64,000 nt of DNA from Rhizobium terrae (GTDB lineage Bacteria > Pseudomonadota > Alphaproteobacteria > Rhizobiales > Rhizobiaceae), in the NCBI RefSeq assembly GCF_003425685.1, contig NZ_QJKM01000005.1, positions 124,001-188,000 on the forward strand, written 5' to 3'. The position numbers and the translations under genes were made by a program. Positions within the stretch are counted from its first letter, which is position 1, and each line of letters begins with the position of its first letter. The notes under the pieces are model-generated. The model saw only the letters and a program-made list of their open reading frames with translations. It had not been told where the DNA came from and did not search any database. Below, piece after piece: positions 44,782-53,735 of this stretch.

Positions 44782-45630
44782 CTACCGCAGGACCTTCATG
44801 TCGATCATGTCCATGTCGGTGAAGGACTGGTTGTCGCCCGCCATGCTCCAGATGAAAGCGTAGGCGCCCGTGCCGGCGCCGCAGTGGATCGACCAGGGAG
44901 GCGAGAGAACCGCCTGTTCGTTGCGGACGATCAGATGGTTCGTCGCCTCCGGGCGGCCCATGAGATGCACGACGAAAGCGTTTTCCGGGATCTCGAAATA
45001 GAGATAGGCTTCCATCCGCCGGTCGTGCAGGTGGGCCGGCATTGTATTCCAGACGCTGCCCGTTTCCAGCCGGGTCAGGCCCATCAGGAGCTGGCAGGTT
45101 GGCAGGACTTTCGGATGGAGATACTGATAAAGCTTGCGCTTGTTGGAGGTCGCTCCGTCGCCGAGATTGTTTTCAATTGCATCGGTACGGCTGACGATCC
45201 GCGAAGGAAGGCTTGCATGAGCCGGCGCGCTGTTGACGTAGAATTTTGCCGGCGTCGACGGGTCGTCGCTCTCGAAGACGATCTCCTTCGTTCCCATACC
45301 GAGATAGAGCCCGTCCATTGGCTGGAGTTCGTAGGCCTTGCCGTCGGCGATGACGCGGCCCGGGCCGCCGACATTGATCAGGCCGAGTTCGCGGCGTTCC
45401 AGCAGGTATTCGGCGCCGACAATCTTCGCCAGTTCGTTGCCGACGCCAAGGCTTGCCTGCGTCGGCGCGGCACCGACCACCAGCATGCGGTCGTAATGGG
45501 TATAGACGGCCTGCAGCGTTCCCGCCGCAAAGAGGTCCTCGATGAGGAAATTTTCGCGCAACTCCGCGCTCGTCATGCGCTCCGACTGGCTGTAGTGAAC
45601 GGCATGGCGCGTCCGGACGTCGATCGTCAT
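44782..45630 (-). CDS. kduI: 4-deoxy-L-threo-5-hexosulose-uronate isomerase
   Basis: A 282-residue cupin-type KduI. It isomerises 5-keto-4-deoxyuronate from pectin breakdown to 3-deoxy-D-glycero-2,5-hexodiulosonate. Diagnostic segments are GAEYLLERRELGLINVGG, LYLGMGTKEIVFE and the metal-binding MPAHLHDRRMEAYLYF, with H-x-H and E plus the distal HCGAGTGAYAFIWSMAGDNQ. Length matches the family (about 278). It is near the GH105 and GH28 genes, separated from them by a methyltransferase gene, and likely processes the unsaturated uronate released by GH105. Confidence 0.95.
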   Translation of the reverse strand: MTIDVRTRHAVHYSQSERMTSAELRENFLIEDLFAAGTLQAVYTHYDRMLVVGAAPTQASLGVGNELAKIVGAEYLLERRELGLINVGGPGRVIADGKAYELQPMDGLYLGMGTKEIVFESDDPSTPAKFYVNSAPAHASLPSRIVSRTDAIENNLGDGATSNKRKLYQYLHPKVLPTCQLLMGLTRLETGSVWNTMPAHLHDRRMEAYLYFEIPENAFVVHLMGRPEATNHLIVRNEQAVLSPPWSIHCGAGTGAYAFIWSMAGDNQSFTDMDMIDMKVLR

Positions 45631-45760
45631 GGTCTGTTTTCTCCGCGTTTCTCGGCACGAGCGCCGGGTAGTGTCTCAGTTTAAACTTCGGCTTCAATCC
45701 GAACCGGAAGTTCGGTCTGCCCGGCCTGGTTTCCGATACGGGCCTGGAACTCTGTGTGCG

Positions 45761-46387
45761 TCATGCCCGGCTCGCCCGAACACTCAGCCACCGATCATCT
45801 GGGCTTCCGATGTATCGATGTACCTGGCTGACAATCCAGCCGGCCTTTGTGAGTGCGGATTGCAGGGCAGGCTCGCGCCAATACGTTTCGACGTAGCGCC
45901 GAGGCGCTGCAGCACTGCCGTGTATGGATACATCCTCGCCATCACCTTCTCTAACCGAGGCGTGCAGCCGGCCGCCGGTCCGGGTCGCCTCCGCAAGCCG
46001 TCCAAGCACCACGCTCAAATCTTCACGCGCGACGTGAATCAGGCAGGCACAGGCCCAGATTCCATCGTACGGCGTGCCGGGGCGCTGCGGGTCGGCCAGG
46101 TCTTCGGTCAGCGGGTCCAACAGGTCGGCCTCGAAGCCAGTCTCGCGAAGCAGTTCAACGAAGCCCTTCGAAATGTCGGTGCGCCGGACGCTAATCCCCC
46201 GCTTCTCAAGCTCAAGTGCATCCCGCCCGCCGCCGCTTCCGATCTCCAGCACTCTCCCCGAGCCACCCAGTTCGGTCACGAACGCATCGATCTCTGTCGC
46301 GACCCATCCGGGCATCGCCGCGGCTTCAGCCGCGTATTCCGCCGCGACCATATCATAGGACCGTACAGTGTCCCTGTCGGTGCTCAT
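45761..46387 (-). CDS. Class I SAM-dependent methyltransferase
   Basis: A 208-residue methyltransferase with motif I VLEIGSGGGRDALELEKRG, acidic RTDIS, and ACACLIHVAREDL at motif IV. The overall look resembles small-molecule methyltransferases common in actinobacteria. It interrupts the pectin gene set between kduI and GH105 with gaps of 130 and 147 bases, which suggests insertion of an unrelated gene. Substrate unknown. Confidence 0.8.
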   Translation of the reverse strand: MSTDRDTVRSYDMVAAEYAAEAAAMPGWVATEIDAFVTELGGSGRVLEIGSGGGRDALELEKRGISVRRTDISKGFVELLRETGFEADLLDPLTEDLADPQRPGTPYDGIWACACLIHVAREDLSVVLGRLAEATRTGGRLHASVREGDGEDVSIHGSAAAPRRYVETYWREPALQSALTKAGWIVSQVHRYIGSPDDRWLSVRASRA

Positions 46388-46534
46388 CTAGCGCTCCTCC
46401 CTCAAGATGAAGACCCCGATGAGCGAGAGGCTCATGAGCCTGTTGCGCGCTTTACACTTTCGGCATTTAGTGACAACACGAGCGTTTTGCTTTCCACTCA
46501 TAGCAGAAGTTCGATCTGATACCACCGAGCCCTG

Positions 46535-47680
46535 CTATCGGTTGACGGCGGCGCTGAACTCCGCCTGGTCTCCCGGCCGCCCAGACTGGGACATCATCGC
46601 TGGCGTGTCCAGCAGCGTTTCCGCATAGGCCATCATCAGCGGTCCGACACCCTTGATGTCGTCGGGGCGGATTTCCTCGGAGAGATAATAGCCGACCGTG
46701 CCGTCGCGATAACGGCCGTTGAAGCCTCCGAGACCTGCGACGCAACAGATGTTGTGAAGCCTCAACCGCCCATCCGCATCCCGCCGCAGCTCCTGTCCGG
46801 TCAGCGATTGCAGGCTCGCTCGGCCGGCCTCGGAAAAGGCGGCTGGACCGCCGAGCCGTGCGAGCTTCTGGAGGAAATAGGAGAACATCGCCGTGGCCGA
46901 GCTTTCGGGATAGTTCTGCACCTCTTCCGGCCGGTCGATCACCTGCAGCCAGCGGTGATCCGCGGTGCGAAGAGCAATGATCCGGAATGCCAGCGCCGCG
47001 GCGCGGTCGGTCAACTCCCGCCGCGCTACGCCGGCGGGCAGGTTTTCGGTGATGTCGACGAAAGCCATCGCCAGCCAGCCGATCGATCTTGCCCAATGGG
47101 CCGACGAAAGGCCGCTTTCCGCATCCGCCCAAGCCTGTTGCCGGGCCTCGTCGTAACCGTGGCGATAAAGATCCGCCTGCCGATCATAGGTGAGGTCGAG
47201 CGCCGTCGTGAACTGGCGGAGCGCGTCCTCGACAGCCTGTGGCTTTGAGACCGCTTGGGCGTATTCCACCTTGAACGGCAGCGCCATGTAAAGCCCGTCC
47301 AGCCAGATCTGATGCGGGTAACGCAGCTTGTGCCAATAGACGTCGCTGCCGGTGCGCGGATGCGTTTCGAGCTGCCGCGCCAGCGGGGCGGCGGCATCAA
47401 GCCAGCGGCTCTCGCCCGTCAGCCGATGGAGAAAGACGAGCGCCCGGCCAGGCAGGATGTTGTCAATGTTGAATTCGTCGATCGCGTAGCCGACAAGCCG
47501 GCCCTGCGCGTCGACCTGGCCGCTCACCAGACGGACGAGATGATCCAGCCAGAGGCGCTCGCCGGTCGCTTCGTAAAGCGCGATCAGGCCGCGATAGAGG
47601 CAACCGTCCTCGTAGCACCAGGCACCGCCTTTATAATATTCGTAATTGCGGGCGTAATTCTCGAAGTAGTCCTGAAGCAT
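46535..47680 (-). CDS. GH105 unsaturated rhamnogalacturonyl hydrolase
   Basis: A 381-residue (alpha/alpha)6-barrel enzyme of the YteR/RhiN family. The catalytic aspartate is D128 in HQIWLDGLYMALPF; WCYEDGCLYRGLIALYEATG and RSIGWLAMAFVDITENLP are other family blocks. It has no signal peptide, so it acts in the cytoplasm, removing the unsaturated galacturonate from rhamnose in disaccharides made by rhamnogalacturonan lyases. It lies 7 bases downstream of the GH28 gene in the operon of the oligosaccharide transporter. Confidence 0.9.
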   Translation of the reverse strand: MLQDYFENYARNYEYYKGGAWCYEDGCLYRGLIALYEATGERLWLDHLVRLVSGQVDAQGRLVGYAIDEFNIDNILPGRALVFLHRLTGESRWLDAAAPLARQLETHPRTGSDVYWHKLRYPHQIWLDGLYMALPFKVEYAQAVSKPQAVEDALRQFTTALDLTYDRQADLYRHGYDEARQQAWADAESGLSSAHWARSIGWLAMAFVDITENLPAGVARRELTDRAAALAFRIIALRTADHRWLQVIDRPEEVQNYPESSATAMFSYFLQKLARLGGPAAFSEAGRASLQSLTGQELRRDADGRLRLHNICCVAGLGGFNGRYRDGTVGYYLSEEIRPDDIKGVGPLMMAYAETLLDTPAMMSQSGRPGDQAEFSAAVNR

Positions 47681-47687
47681 TGGAATT

Positions 47688-49202
47688 TCAGTCTTGAGCT
47701 GGATGAATGGAAACCGGAGAAAGTCGCGTCAGGCGGCTAAAAACGGTATTTTCCGAAACGATGCCGGCATGCCGGAGCGGTGCCAGAAGCGAGGCCATTT
47801 CGGGTACTTCGGCTTCTGCATCGGGCGCGAAGCTGACCGAGTAGTTCTCGAAGGCGATATCGTGGATCGCCGCTTCCGGCAGACCGTAGAAGACGGCAGC
47901 TGCGGTGCGCGCACCGGAGACCACTACGTTTTCGACCGATATAGACCCTATGCTCGGCGTTTCGGCGGAAACCGGCAGGGGCGCACGGGACTGAACATAG
48001 TCGGAGCGACCGTCCGCATCGCAGAAATAGAAGGAGTTGACGGCAACAGGGGTCGCGACATCCTCCATGAAACTGTCGGCAAGCCGGATGCCGGAAACGG
48101 ATCCGCCTCGGCCCCTACGGGTCTTGATGCGCAGGCCGCGGTCAGTGCCTTTGAAGTGGCAGCGGCTGATCTCGATATCGCGGACGCCGCCGCTCATTTC
48201 GCTGCCGATGACGACGGCGCCATGGCCGCGCTCCATCAGGCAGTTGGAGATCGTTGCCCGCTCGGTCGGACGGTCCGGCACGCCCTCGGAGCTGCGCTTG
48301 CCGGCCTTCAGCGCGATGCAATCGTCGCCCACGGAGATGCAAAGGCCGATCAGGCGAATATCGGAACAGCTTTCCGGGTTGAAACCATCCGTATTGGGCG
48401 AATCCGGATCGGCGCTGATGTCGAGATCGGCCGCAAGCAGATTGCTGCAGAATGCGGGATGGACCGTCCAGGAGGGGGAATTGCGGATGGTGAGGCCGGT
48501 CAGCGTGACATTCTCGCAGCCGGAAAGAAAGAGCGTGCGTGCCCGCCGTGCACCGTTGCGGGTCTCCTTGGGCCATGTCCACCAATCGCCCCGGTTGCCG
48601 CCGCCATCGACGATGCCTCGGCCGGTGATCACAAGATTGCGGCAATCGATGGCGGTGATGAGGCTGGCGTAACAGGTCTCCGCCACGCCTTCCCAGGTGC
48701 CGAGTATCCGCCCGTCAGTATGACGGGCCGGCAAGATGGGAAATTTATCCCGGTCGGAAACGGCGGCAAGTTCCGCGCCGTCCTCGATGAGCAAGGTCAT
48801 ATCGCTTTTCAGGAAGATGGGCCCGCTCGACCAATGCCCTGCCGGTATCCTCACAGTGCCGCCGGCTGGAAGCGTGTCGATGGCATTCTGGATCGCCTGC
48901 GCATTGTTCGCGGCCTTTGGGGAGGCTGCGAAATCCCGGATGTCCAGAAGGGCGGTTTCCTTACGGGTGGCGAACTCGAGCCGGGCATCGCCTATCTCCA
49001 GGCAATGGAGGATATCCGGATCGAGACCCGTGACCGTGAAGACGACCTTCGCCGTCGTCCCCTCGGTCACGGCGCCGCCATCGATCTTCCTGACCTGCCA
49101 GGCAAGCGCCTTGTCACGCGCGTGGAGATGCCTTTCGGCATCGACACTGAAGGTCGCGCTGCGGGGGCCGGCGGTCAGGAGTTCGATGGCGGGTTTGCTC
49201 AC
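47688..49202 (-). CDS. GH28 polygalacturonase-like glycosidase
   Basis: A 504-residue protein with a short N-terminal beta domain and a right-handed beta-helix. All four GH28 motifs are present: NTD (270-272), GDD (292-294), GHG (326-328) and RIK (358-360), with the catalytic aspartates in the first two. There is no signal peptide, so it likely trims imported oligogalacturonides or rhamnogalacturonan oligomers in the cytoplasm. It is 5 bases downstream of the binding-protein gene of the ABC transporter. Exo-action is probable but not certain. Confidence 0.9.
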   Translation of the reverse strand: MSKPAIELLTAGPRSATFSVDAERHLHARDKALAWQVRKIDGGAVTEGTTAKVVFTVTGLDPDILHCLEIGDARLEFATRKETALLDIRDFAASPKAANNAQAIQNAIDTLPAGGTVRIPAGHWSSGPIFLKSDMTLLIEDGAELAAVSDRDKFPILPARHTDGRILGTWEGVAETCYASLITAIDCRNLVITGRGIVDGGGNRGDWWTWPKETRNGARRARTLFLSGCENVTLTGLTIRNSPSWTVHPAFCSNLLAADLDISADPDSPNTDGFNPESCSDIRLIGLCISVGDDCIALKAGKRSSEGVPDRPTERATISNCLMERGHGAVVIGSEMSGGVRDIEISRCHFKGTDRGLRIKTRRGRGGSVSGIRLADSFMEDVATPVAVNSFYFCDADGRSDYVQSRAPLPVSAETPSIGSISVENVVVSGARTAAAVFYGLPEAAIHDIAFENYSVSFAPDAEAEVPEMASLLAPLRHAGIVSENTVFSRLTRLSPVSIHPAQD

Positions 49203-49207
49203 GGCGT

Positions 49208-50464
49208 TCAGATCCCCGTCAGTGCTTCGTTGATGCCGGCGATGATCTCGGCGGCGGCGTCCTTGGCGGATTGCTGGCCGTAGGCGAAGGCTTCGAAATT
49301 GGTGTCGAAGACTTCCGTGACGCGCGGATGCTCGTTGAGCGGCGAGACGCCAGGGCTGGTCGGCTCCATCACCCGCTTATAGGCTTCCACCTGCACCGGT
49401 TTGATCTTGCCTTCCTTGTTGAGTGTATCTAGCGCCACCTTGCTGGACGGGATACCGCGCGTCGCGCCCATGATCTTGACCGCCTCCGGATCGTTCAGCA
49501 GGCAGTTCAGCACCTGGGCGGCCGCCTTCGGGTCCTTGCTGTTTTTCGAGATCGAGAAGAGCATGGAGGGCTTTCGGTAGACGCCGTCTGTCTTGGCGCC
49601 CTCGATGGTCAGGAGCTTGACCGGGACCAGTTCCTGGCCCTTTTCCATCGGCGTGGCGATCTTGCCGTAGGTGCTGTCCCATTGATATGTGCCGGCGATC
49701 TGGCCCTTCGCCCATTTCTGGTTTTCATGCAGCGGCTTGTTGCCGCCAGCGGCGACCGTCTTCCAGCTCTCTATGACGCCCTTGTCGACGAGGGTTTGGT
49801 AGAATTGGAGACCCTCGGTGAGCTCGGCTTCGGTCCAGGCGACCTTGTTGGTGGCCGGGTCGATCAGGTCCTTGCCGGTCTTCTGGGTGGTGCGCAGGAT
49901 CACCATCAGGCGGGCGTCGAGTGCTGCCCCTTCGAACGGGAAATAGTCCTTGCCGAGCTTTTCCTTCATCTTCGGAGCGGCGGCGATCAGTTCTTCCCAG
50001 ACCTTCGGGATCGGGATGCCGGCCTTGTCGAAGGTCGTCTTGTTGAACATGAAGACGCGGCCGGTCGTCGAGACGGAAATGCCGTTCAGTTTGCCCTTGA
50101 CGGTGCCGCTGTCGAGATCCGACTTCGACCACTGGCTGAGGTCGATGATGTCCTTATATTGATAAAGATCGGCAAAGCCGTCGCCGTTCTTGGTGAAGAG
50201 CGGCAGCCAGGGCCAGTTCACCTGCATGATATCGGCCTCGGTGCGGCCGGCGAGCTGCGTGGCGATCTTTTCCTGGTGGCCCTGGAAGCCGGTGAACTCG
50301 GGCGAGATCGTGTGGCCGAACTTGGCGCCGCAGAGTTTCAGTGCCTCCTGCGTTGCGATGTGGCGGTCGTCGCTGCCCCACCAGGACATGCGAAGGTCGG
50401 CGGCGAATGCGGTCGAAAGGCTGGTGGCGGCAAACAAAGCCGCCGTCATGATCAAGGTTCTCAT
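49208..50464 (-). CDS. Oligosaccharide ABC transporter binding protein
   Basis: A 418-residue extracytoplasmic binding protein of the SBP_bac_1 (MalE-like) family. MRTLIMTAALFAATSLSTAF to AADLRM is the signal peptide. Typical segments are WWGSDDRHIATQEALKL, PEFTGFQGHQEKIATQLAGR and AQVLNCLLNDPEAVKIMGATRGIP. It is probably the receptor for pectin-derived oligosaccharides that feed the GH28 and GH105 enzymes downstream. The permeases and ATPase are encoded just upstream on the same strand. Confidence 0.88.
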   Translation of the reverse strand: MRTLIMTAALFAATSLSTAFAADLRMSWWGSDDRHIATQEALKLCGAKFGHTISPEFTGFQGHQEKIATQLAGRTEADIMQVNWPWLPLFTKNGDGFADLYQYKDIIDLSQWSKSDLDSGTVKGKLNGISVSTTGRVFMFNKTTFDKAGIPIPKVWEELIAAAPKMKEKLGKDYFPFEGAALDARLMVILRTTQKTGKDLIDPATNKVAWTEAELTEGLQFYQTLVDKGVIESWKTVAAGGNKPLHENQKWAKGQIAGTYQWDSTYGKIATPMEKGQELVPVKLLTIEGAKTDGVYRKPSMLFSISKNSKDPKAAAQVLNCLLNDPEAVKIMGATRGIPSSKVALDTLNKEGKIKPVQVEAYKRVMEPTSPGVSPLNEHPRVTEVFDTNFEAFAYGQQSAKDAAAEIIAGINEALTGI

Positions 50465-50512
50465 TTTGGCTCCTCCCCAAGTTGGAACGATGAAAGTTGG
50501 AACGATGAATGG

Positions 50513-51625
50513 TCACGCCGCCAGGCTGATGTTTTCCCCGGTCTGGCGGTCGAACAGGTGAACTCCCTTCGGGTCGGTCGAGAGCCAGACCCAGTCGTCA
50601 CGCAAAGCGCTGCGGTCGTAGGTGCTGGACGGCACCACGGCGATCAGCCGCTTGGGGCCGATGTCGACATAGAGGTAGACTTCGTGGCCCATGAACTCGA
50701 TGTGATTGAGCCTGCCCTTCAGTGTGCCTGGCGCTTCCGCCGCGGCGATGCGCAGGTGCTGCGGGCGGATGCCGAGGGTGACGTCGCCGAGGCCGCCGGC
50801 GGAGAGGCGCCGCGAAAAACCGTCGCCGAGAACGATCGTCTGGCCGGCGGCCTCGACACTGTTTTCGCCTTTCATTGCGGCATCCAGGAAGTTCATTTCC
50901 GGGCTGCCGATGAAGCCGGCGACAAAGGTGTTGGCGGGGCGGCTGTAGAGCGTCACCGGATCGGCGACCTGCATGATGTGGCCGTCCTTCATGACGCAGA
51001 TGCGGTCGCCCATGGTCATGGCTTCCGTCTGGTCGTGAGTGACGTAGATGACCGTTGCCTGCTGGCCGGTGGCTTTCAATTGCTTGTGCAGGTCGGTGAT
51101 GCGCACACGCATAGAGGCACGCAGCTTGGCGTCGAGGTTCGACAGCGGTTCGTCGAACAGGAAGACCTGAGGTTTCTTGATCAGCGCCCGGCCGACGGCG
51201 ACGCGTTGAGCCTGTCCGCCGGACAGCTGTTTCGGCAACCGGTCGAGCAGCGGGTCGATTTCCAGCAGGCCGGAGACGTGCTGGGTGGCGGTCTCGATTT
51301 CGTTGCTGGGCCGGCGCTTCAGCCGCATGCTGAAGGAGAGGTTCTTGCGCACCTTCATATGCGGGTAGAGCGCATAGTTCTGGAAAACCATGGAAATGCC
51401 GCGGTCGCCCGGCGTCTTGTCGTTCACCAGCTCGCCGCCGATGCGGATTTCGCCGCCGGTCACTCGTTCGAGTCCGGCGATCATGCGCAGTGTCGTCGAC
51501 TTGGCACAGCCGGAAGGGCCGACCAGAACCATGAACTCGCCATCCTCCACATCGAGGTTGATGCCATGCACGGCGCGGAACGAGCCGTAATCCTTTTCGA
51601 GGTTTCTCAGTTGCAGACGGGCCAT
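50513..51625 (-). CDS. Sugar ABC transporter ATPase (UgpC/MsmX type)
   Basis: A 370-residue MalK/UgpC-like ATPase. The P-loop reads GPSGCAKST, with alanine where glycine is usual; LSGGQAQRVAVGRALIKKP, FDEPLSNLDAKLR and THDQTEAMTMGD are intact. The C-terminal TOBE-like domain (VTLGIRPQHLRI onward) is present. The frame runs upstream to 51853, but ATG 51625 gives the normal MARLQLRNLEKDYG start. It powers the two permeases encoded 5 bases upstream. Confidence 0.9.
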   Translation of the reverse strand: MARLQLRNLEKDYGSFRAVHGINLDVEDGEFMVLVGPSGCAKSTTLRMIAGLERVTGGEIRIGGELVNDKTPGDRGISMVFQNYALYPHMKVRKNLSFSMRLKRRPSNEIETATQHVSGLLEIDPLLDRLPKQLSGGQAQRVAVGRALIKKPQVFLFDEPLSNLDAKLRASMRVRITDLHKQLKATGQQATVIYVTHDQTEAMTMGDRICVMKDGHIMQVADPVTLYSRPANTFVAGFIGSPEMNFLDAAMKGENSVEAAGQTIVLGDGFSRRLSAGGLGDVTLGIRPQHLRIAAAEAPGTLKGRLNHIEFMGHEVYLYVDIGPKRLIAVVPSSTYDRSALRDDWVWLSTDPKGVHLFDRQTGENISLAA

Positions 51626-51630
51626 GACGA

Positions 51631-52539
51631 TTATCCCTTGATGCCGCCGGCCGAGATGCCGTCGATGAAATATTTCTGGGCGAGGAAGAAGACTGCGAGC
51701 GCAGGCGCCAGCGTCAGCACCGACATGGCGAGAACGCGGTTCCATTCGAAGGCCTCGGTGGTGTCTATCGAGAGTTTCAGCGCCAGCGAGACCGGGTATT
51801 TGTCGACGGATGAGATGTAGATCAGCGGGCCGAGAAAATCGTTCATCGTCCACATGAATTGGAAGAGGCAGACGGAGATCAGTGCCGGCATGATGAGCGG
51901 CACGACGATGAAGATCAACGTCTGGATCGTGTTGGCGCCGTCGACGCGGGCGGCTTCCTCCATGTCGCGCGGGATGGCGCGCAGGAACTGCACCAGCATG
52001 AATACGAAGAAGGCATCGCCCGCGAGCGCCGAAGGCACCCAGAGCGGCAGATAGCTGTCGAGCCAGCCGAGATCACGGAAGATCAGGTATTGCGGAATGC
52101 GGGTAACGACGTTCGGCAGAAGCAGCGTCGCGATCAGCGAAGCGAAGAGGATCTTTTTCCCCGGAAACTCGAAGCGGGCGAAGCCATAGGCGACCGCCGT
52201 GCAGGAGATCGCCGTGCCGATCACCTTCGGGACGACGATCCACAGCGTATTCAGGAAGAACGTCCCGAAGGAATAGGGCGTCGAGGTCTTCCAGCCCTTG
52301 ATGTAGCCGTCGAGCGTCGGATTTTCGGGCCAGAAACCGGGGTTGGCGAAAATCTCCGAATTGGTCTTGAATGAAGCACCGATCAGCCAGATCAGCGGAT
52401 AGAGCATCAGGAGACCAACGCCGCCGAGCAACGCGTAACGCAGCACGACGTTGATGTGGTGGCGGCGAAGCTCGCTGGCGCGGATGGTCTCGACATCGCG
52501 GACGGTGGCCGAGTTCTGGGTGAGGATGTGATCGGCCAT
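51631..52539 (-). CDS. Sugar ABC transporter permease (MalG/LacG-like)
   Basis: A 302-residue membrane protein with six transmembrane helices. RDMEEAARVDGANTIQTLIFIVVPLIMPAL is the EAA loop that contacts the ATPase. YPLIWLIGASFKTNSEIFA at the first helix and GISAGGIKG at the end are typical of the MalG type. ATG 52539 is chosen over the longer frame from 52686. The gene lies between the partner permease (5 bases upstream) and the ATPase. Confidence 0.92.
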   Translation of the reverse strand: MADHILTQNSATVRDVETIRASELRRHHINVVLRYALLGGVGLLMLYPLIWLIGASFKTNSEIFANPGFWPENPTLDGYIKGWKTSTPYSFGTFFLNTLWIVVPKVIGTAISCTAVAYGFARFEFPGKKILFASLIATLLLPNVVTRIPQYLIFRDLGWLDSYLPLWVPSALAGDAFFVFMLVQFLRAIPRDMEEAARVDGANTIQTLIFIVVPLIMPALISVCLFQFMWTMNDFLGPLIYISSVDKYPVSLALKLSIDTTEAFEWNRVLAMSVLTLAPALAVFFLAQKYFIDGISAGGIKG

Positions 52540-52543
52540 GGTC

Positions 52544-53428
52544 TCAGCCCCTCTTGTCGCCGGCGTAATAGACCCAATGGCGCGAGGACCAGAAGGCGAT
52601 GAGAGTGAGCGCCATGATGATGACGAAGAGAACCCAGGCGATCGCCGAAGCATAACCCATGTCGAAACGCTTGAAGGCCTCGTCATAGATGTAGATCGGC
52701 AGGAGATAGGTGGATTTCAGTGGGCCGCCTTGCGTGATGATGTAGGGGCCGTTGAACTCCTGGAAGGCCTGGACCATCTGCATGATCAGGTTGAAGAAGA
52801 TAACCGGCGTGATCAGCGGCAGGGTGATGTAGACGAAGCTCGTCCATTTGCCGGCGCCGTCGATCGAGGCGGCTTCGTAAAGCGTTCTGTCGATGCTTTG
52901 GAGCGCGGCGAGGAAGATGACCATGGCCGAGCCGAACTGCCAGAGGCGGAGCAGCGTGATTGTAAAGAGCGCGTTGGTCGGGTCGCCGAACCAATTGACG
53001 GGTTCGAGACCGACGAGTTGCAGGCCCATGTTGACGAGGCCGACATCGGCGAAGATGTAGCGCCACAGGACTGCGATGGCGATCGAGCCGCCGAGGATGG
53101 AAGGCACGTAATAGGCCGTCCGGAAGACGTTGATGAACTTCAGCTTGTAGTTCAAGATCACCGCCATGAAGAGCGCGAAGGCGAGCTTCAGCGGCACGGT
53201 GGTGAACACGTAGATCAGCGTCACCCAAAGCGACTTGCGGAAAGTGCGATCGGCGGTGAAGAGTTTTATGTAATTGGCAAGCCCGGTGAAGACCGGCTCG
53301 TTCATCAGGTTGTAGTTCGTGAAGCTCAAATAGAGCGACGCCAGGAAGGGCAGGGTCGTGAAGACCAGGAGCCCGATTATATAGGGCGATAGATAGATGA
53401 GCCCGAGGAATTTGTTGTCGCCGCTCAT
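52544..53428 (-). CDS. Sugar ABC transporter permease (MalF/LacF-like)
   Basis: A 294-residue membrane protein with six helices. YLSPYIIGLLVFTTLPFLASLYLSFTNY is the N-terminal block, and DRTLYEAASIDGAGKWTSFVYITLPLI the EAA loop. It is the first gene of the minus-strand pectin-oligosaccharide operon (permeases, ATPase, receptor, GH28, GH105). The 307-base divergent region upstream holds a 23-bp inverted repeat. Confidence 0.92.
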   Translation of the reverse strand: MSGDNKFLGLIYLSPYIIGLLVFTTLPFLASLYLSFTNYNLMNEPVFTGLANYIKLFTADRTFRKSLWVTLIYVFTTVPLKLAFALFMAVILNYKLKFINVFRTAYYVPSILGGSIAIAVLWRYIFADVGLVNMGLQLVGLEPVNWFGDPTNALFTITLLRLWQFGSAMVIFLAALQSIDRTLYEAASIDGAGKWTSFVYITLPLITPVIFFNLIMQMVQAFQEFNGPYIITQGGPLKSTYLLPIYIYDEAFKRFDMGYASAIAWVLFVIIMALTLIAFWSSRHWVYYAGDKRG

Positions 53429-53735
53429 GCCGCGTGCTCCGATTCGGCCGGCATTCCGGACCTGGCAAAGCCCTGTTGCGGCCTGGTCCGCCGGTTCGTC
53501 GCGCAGTTGAACGAACCGCTGCGGATATCGTCCATATGGAACGAAGAAACACTTCCCTTATTGTGCATCGCAATCTCTGGCGCTTCGATATGCTGATAGG
53601 TCAAAGCCCTATCAGGTCCCCGTAAAAGAAGCGCCATTTCCTCCCATTTATGTCCTGGACGTGTTGAGATCTCGGCTCCCACGCTGATATTCTCACTTTG
53701 CTTCAGAGATCAAATCGACAAATTCGGGGAAAAGG
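53429..53735. promoter_or_regulatory. Divergent control region of transporter operon and araC-type gene
   Basis: No gene is evident. CTGATAGG (53593-53600) and CCTATCAG (53608-53615) are perfect inverted 8-bp arms with a 7-base spacer, 178 bases from the permease start and 121 from the regulator start. The arms contain no obvious terminator T-run, so an operator is more likely than a terminator. Confidence 0.6.

Noticed and set aside
47694-49283. 529-residue plus-strand frame opposite the GH28 gene
   Set aside because: The minus-strand protein has all GH28 motifs; the plus frame has none and is codon-shadow in character.
49682-51820. 712-residue plus-strand frame opposite the binding protein and ATPase genes
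   Set aside because: Despite its length it is antisense to two confident genes and crosses their boundary; it has no domain features.
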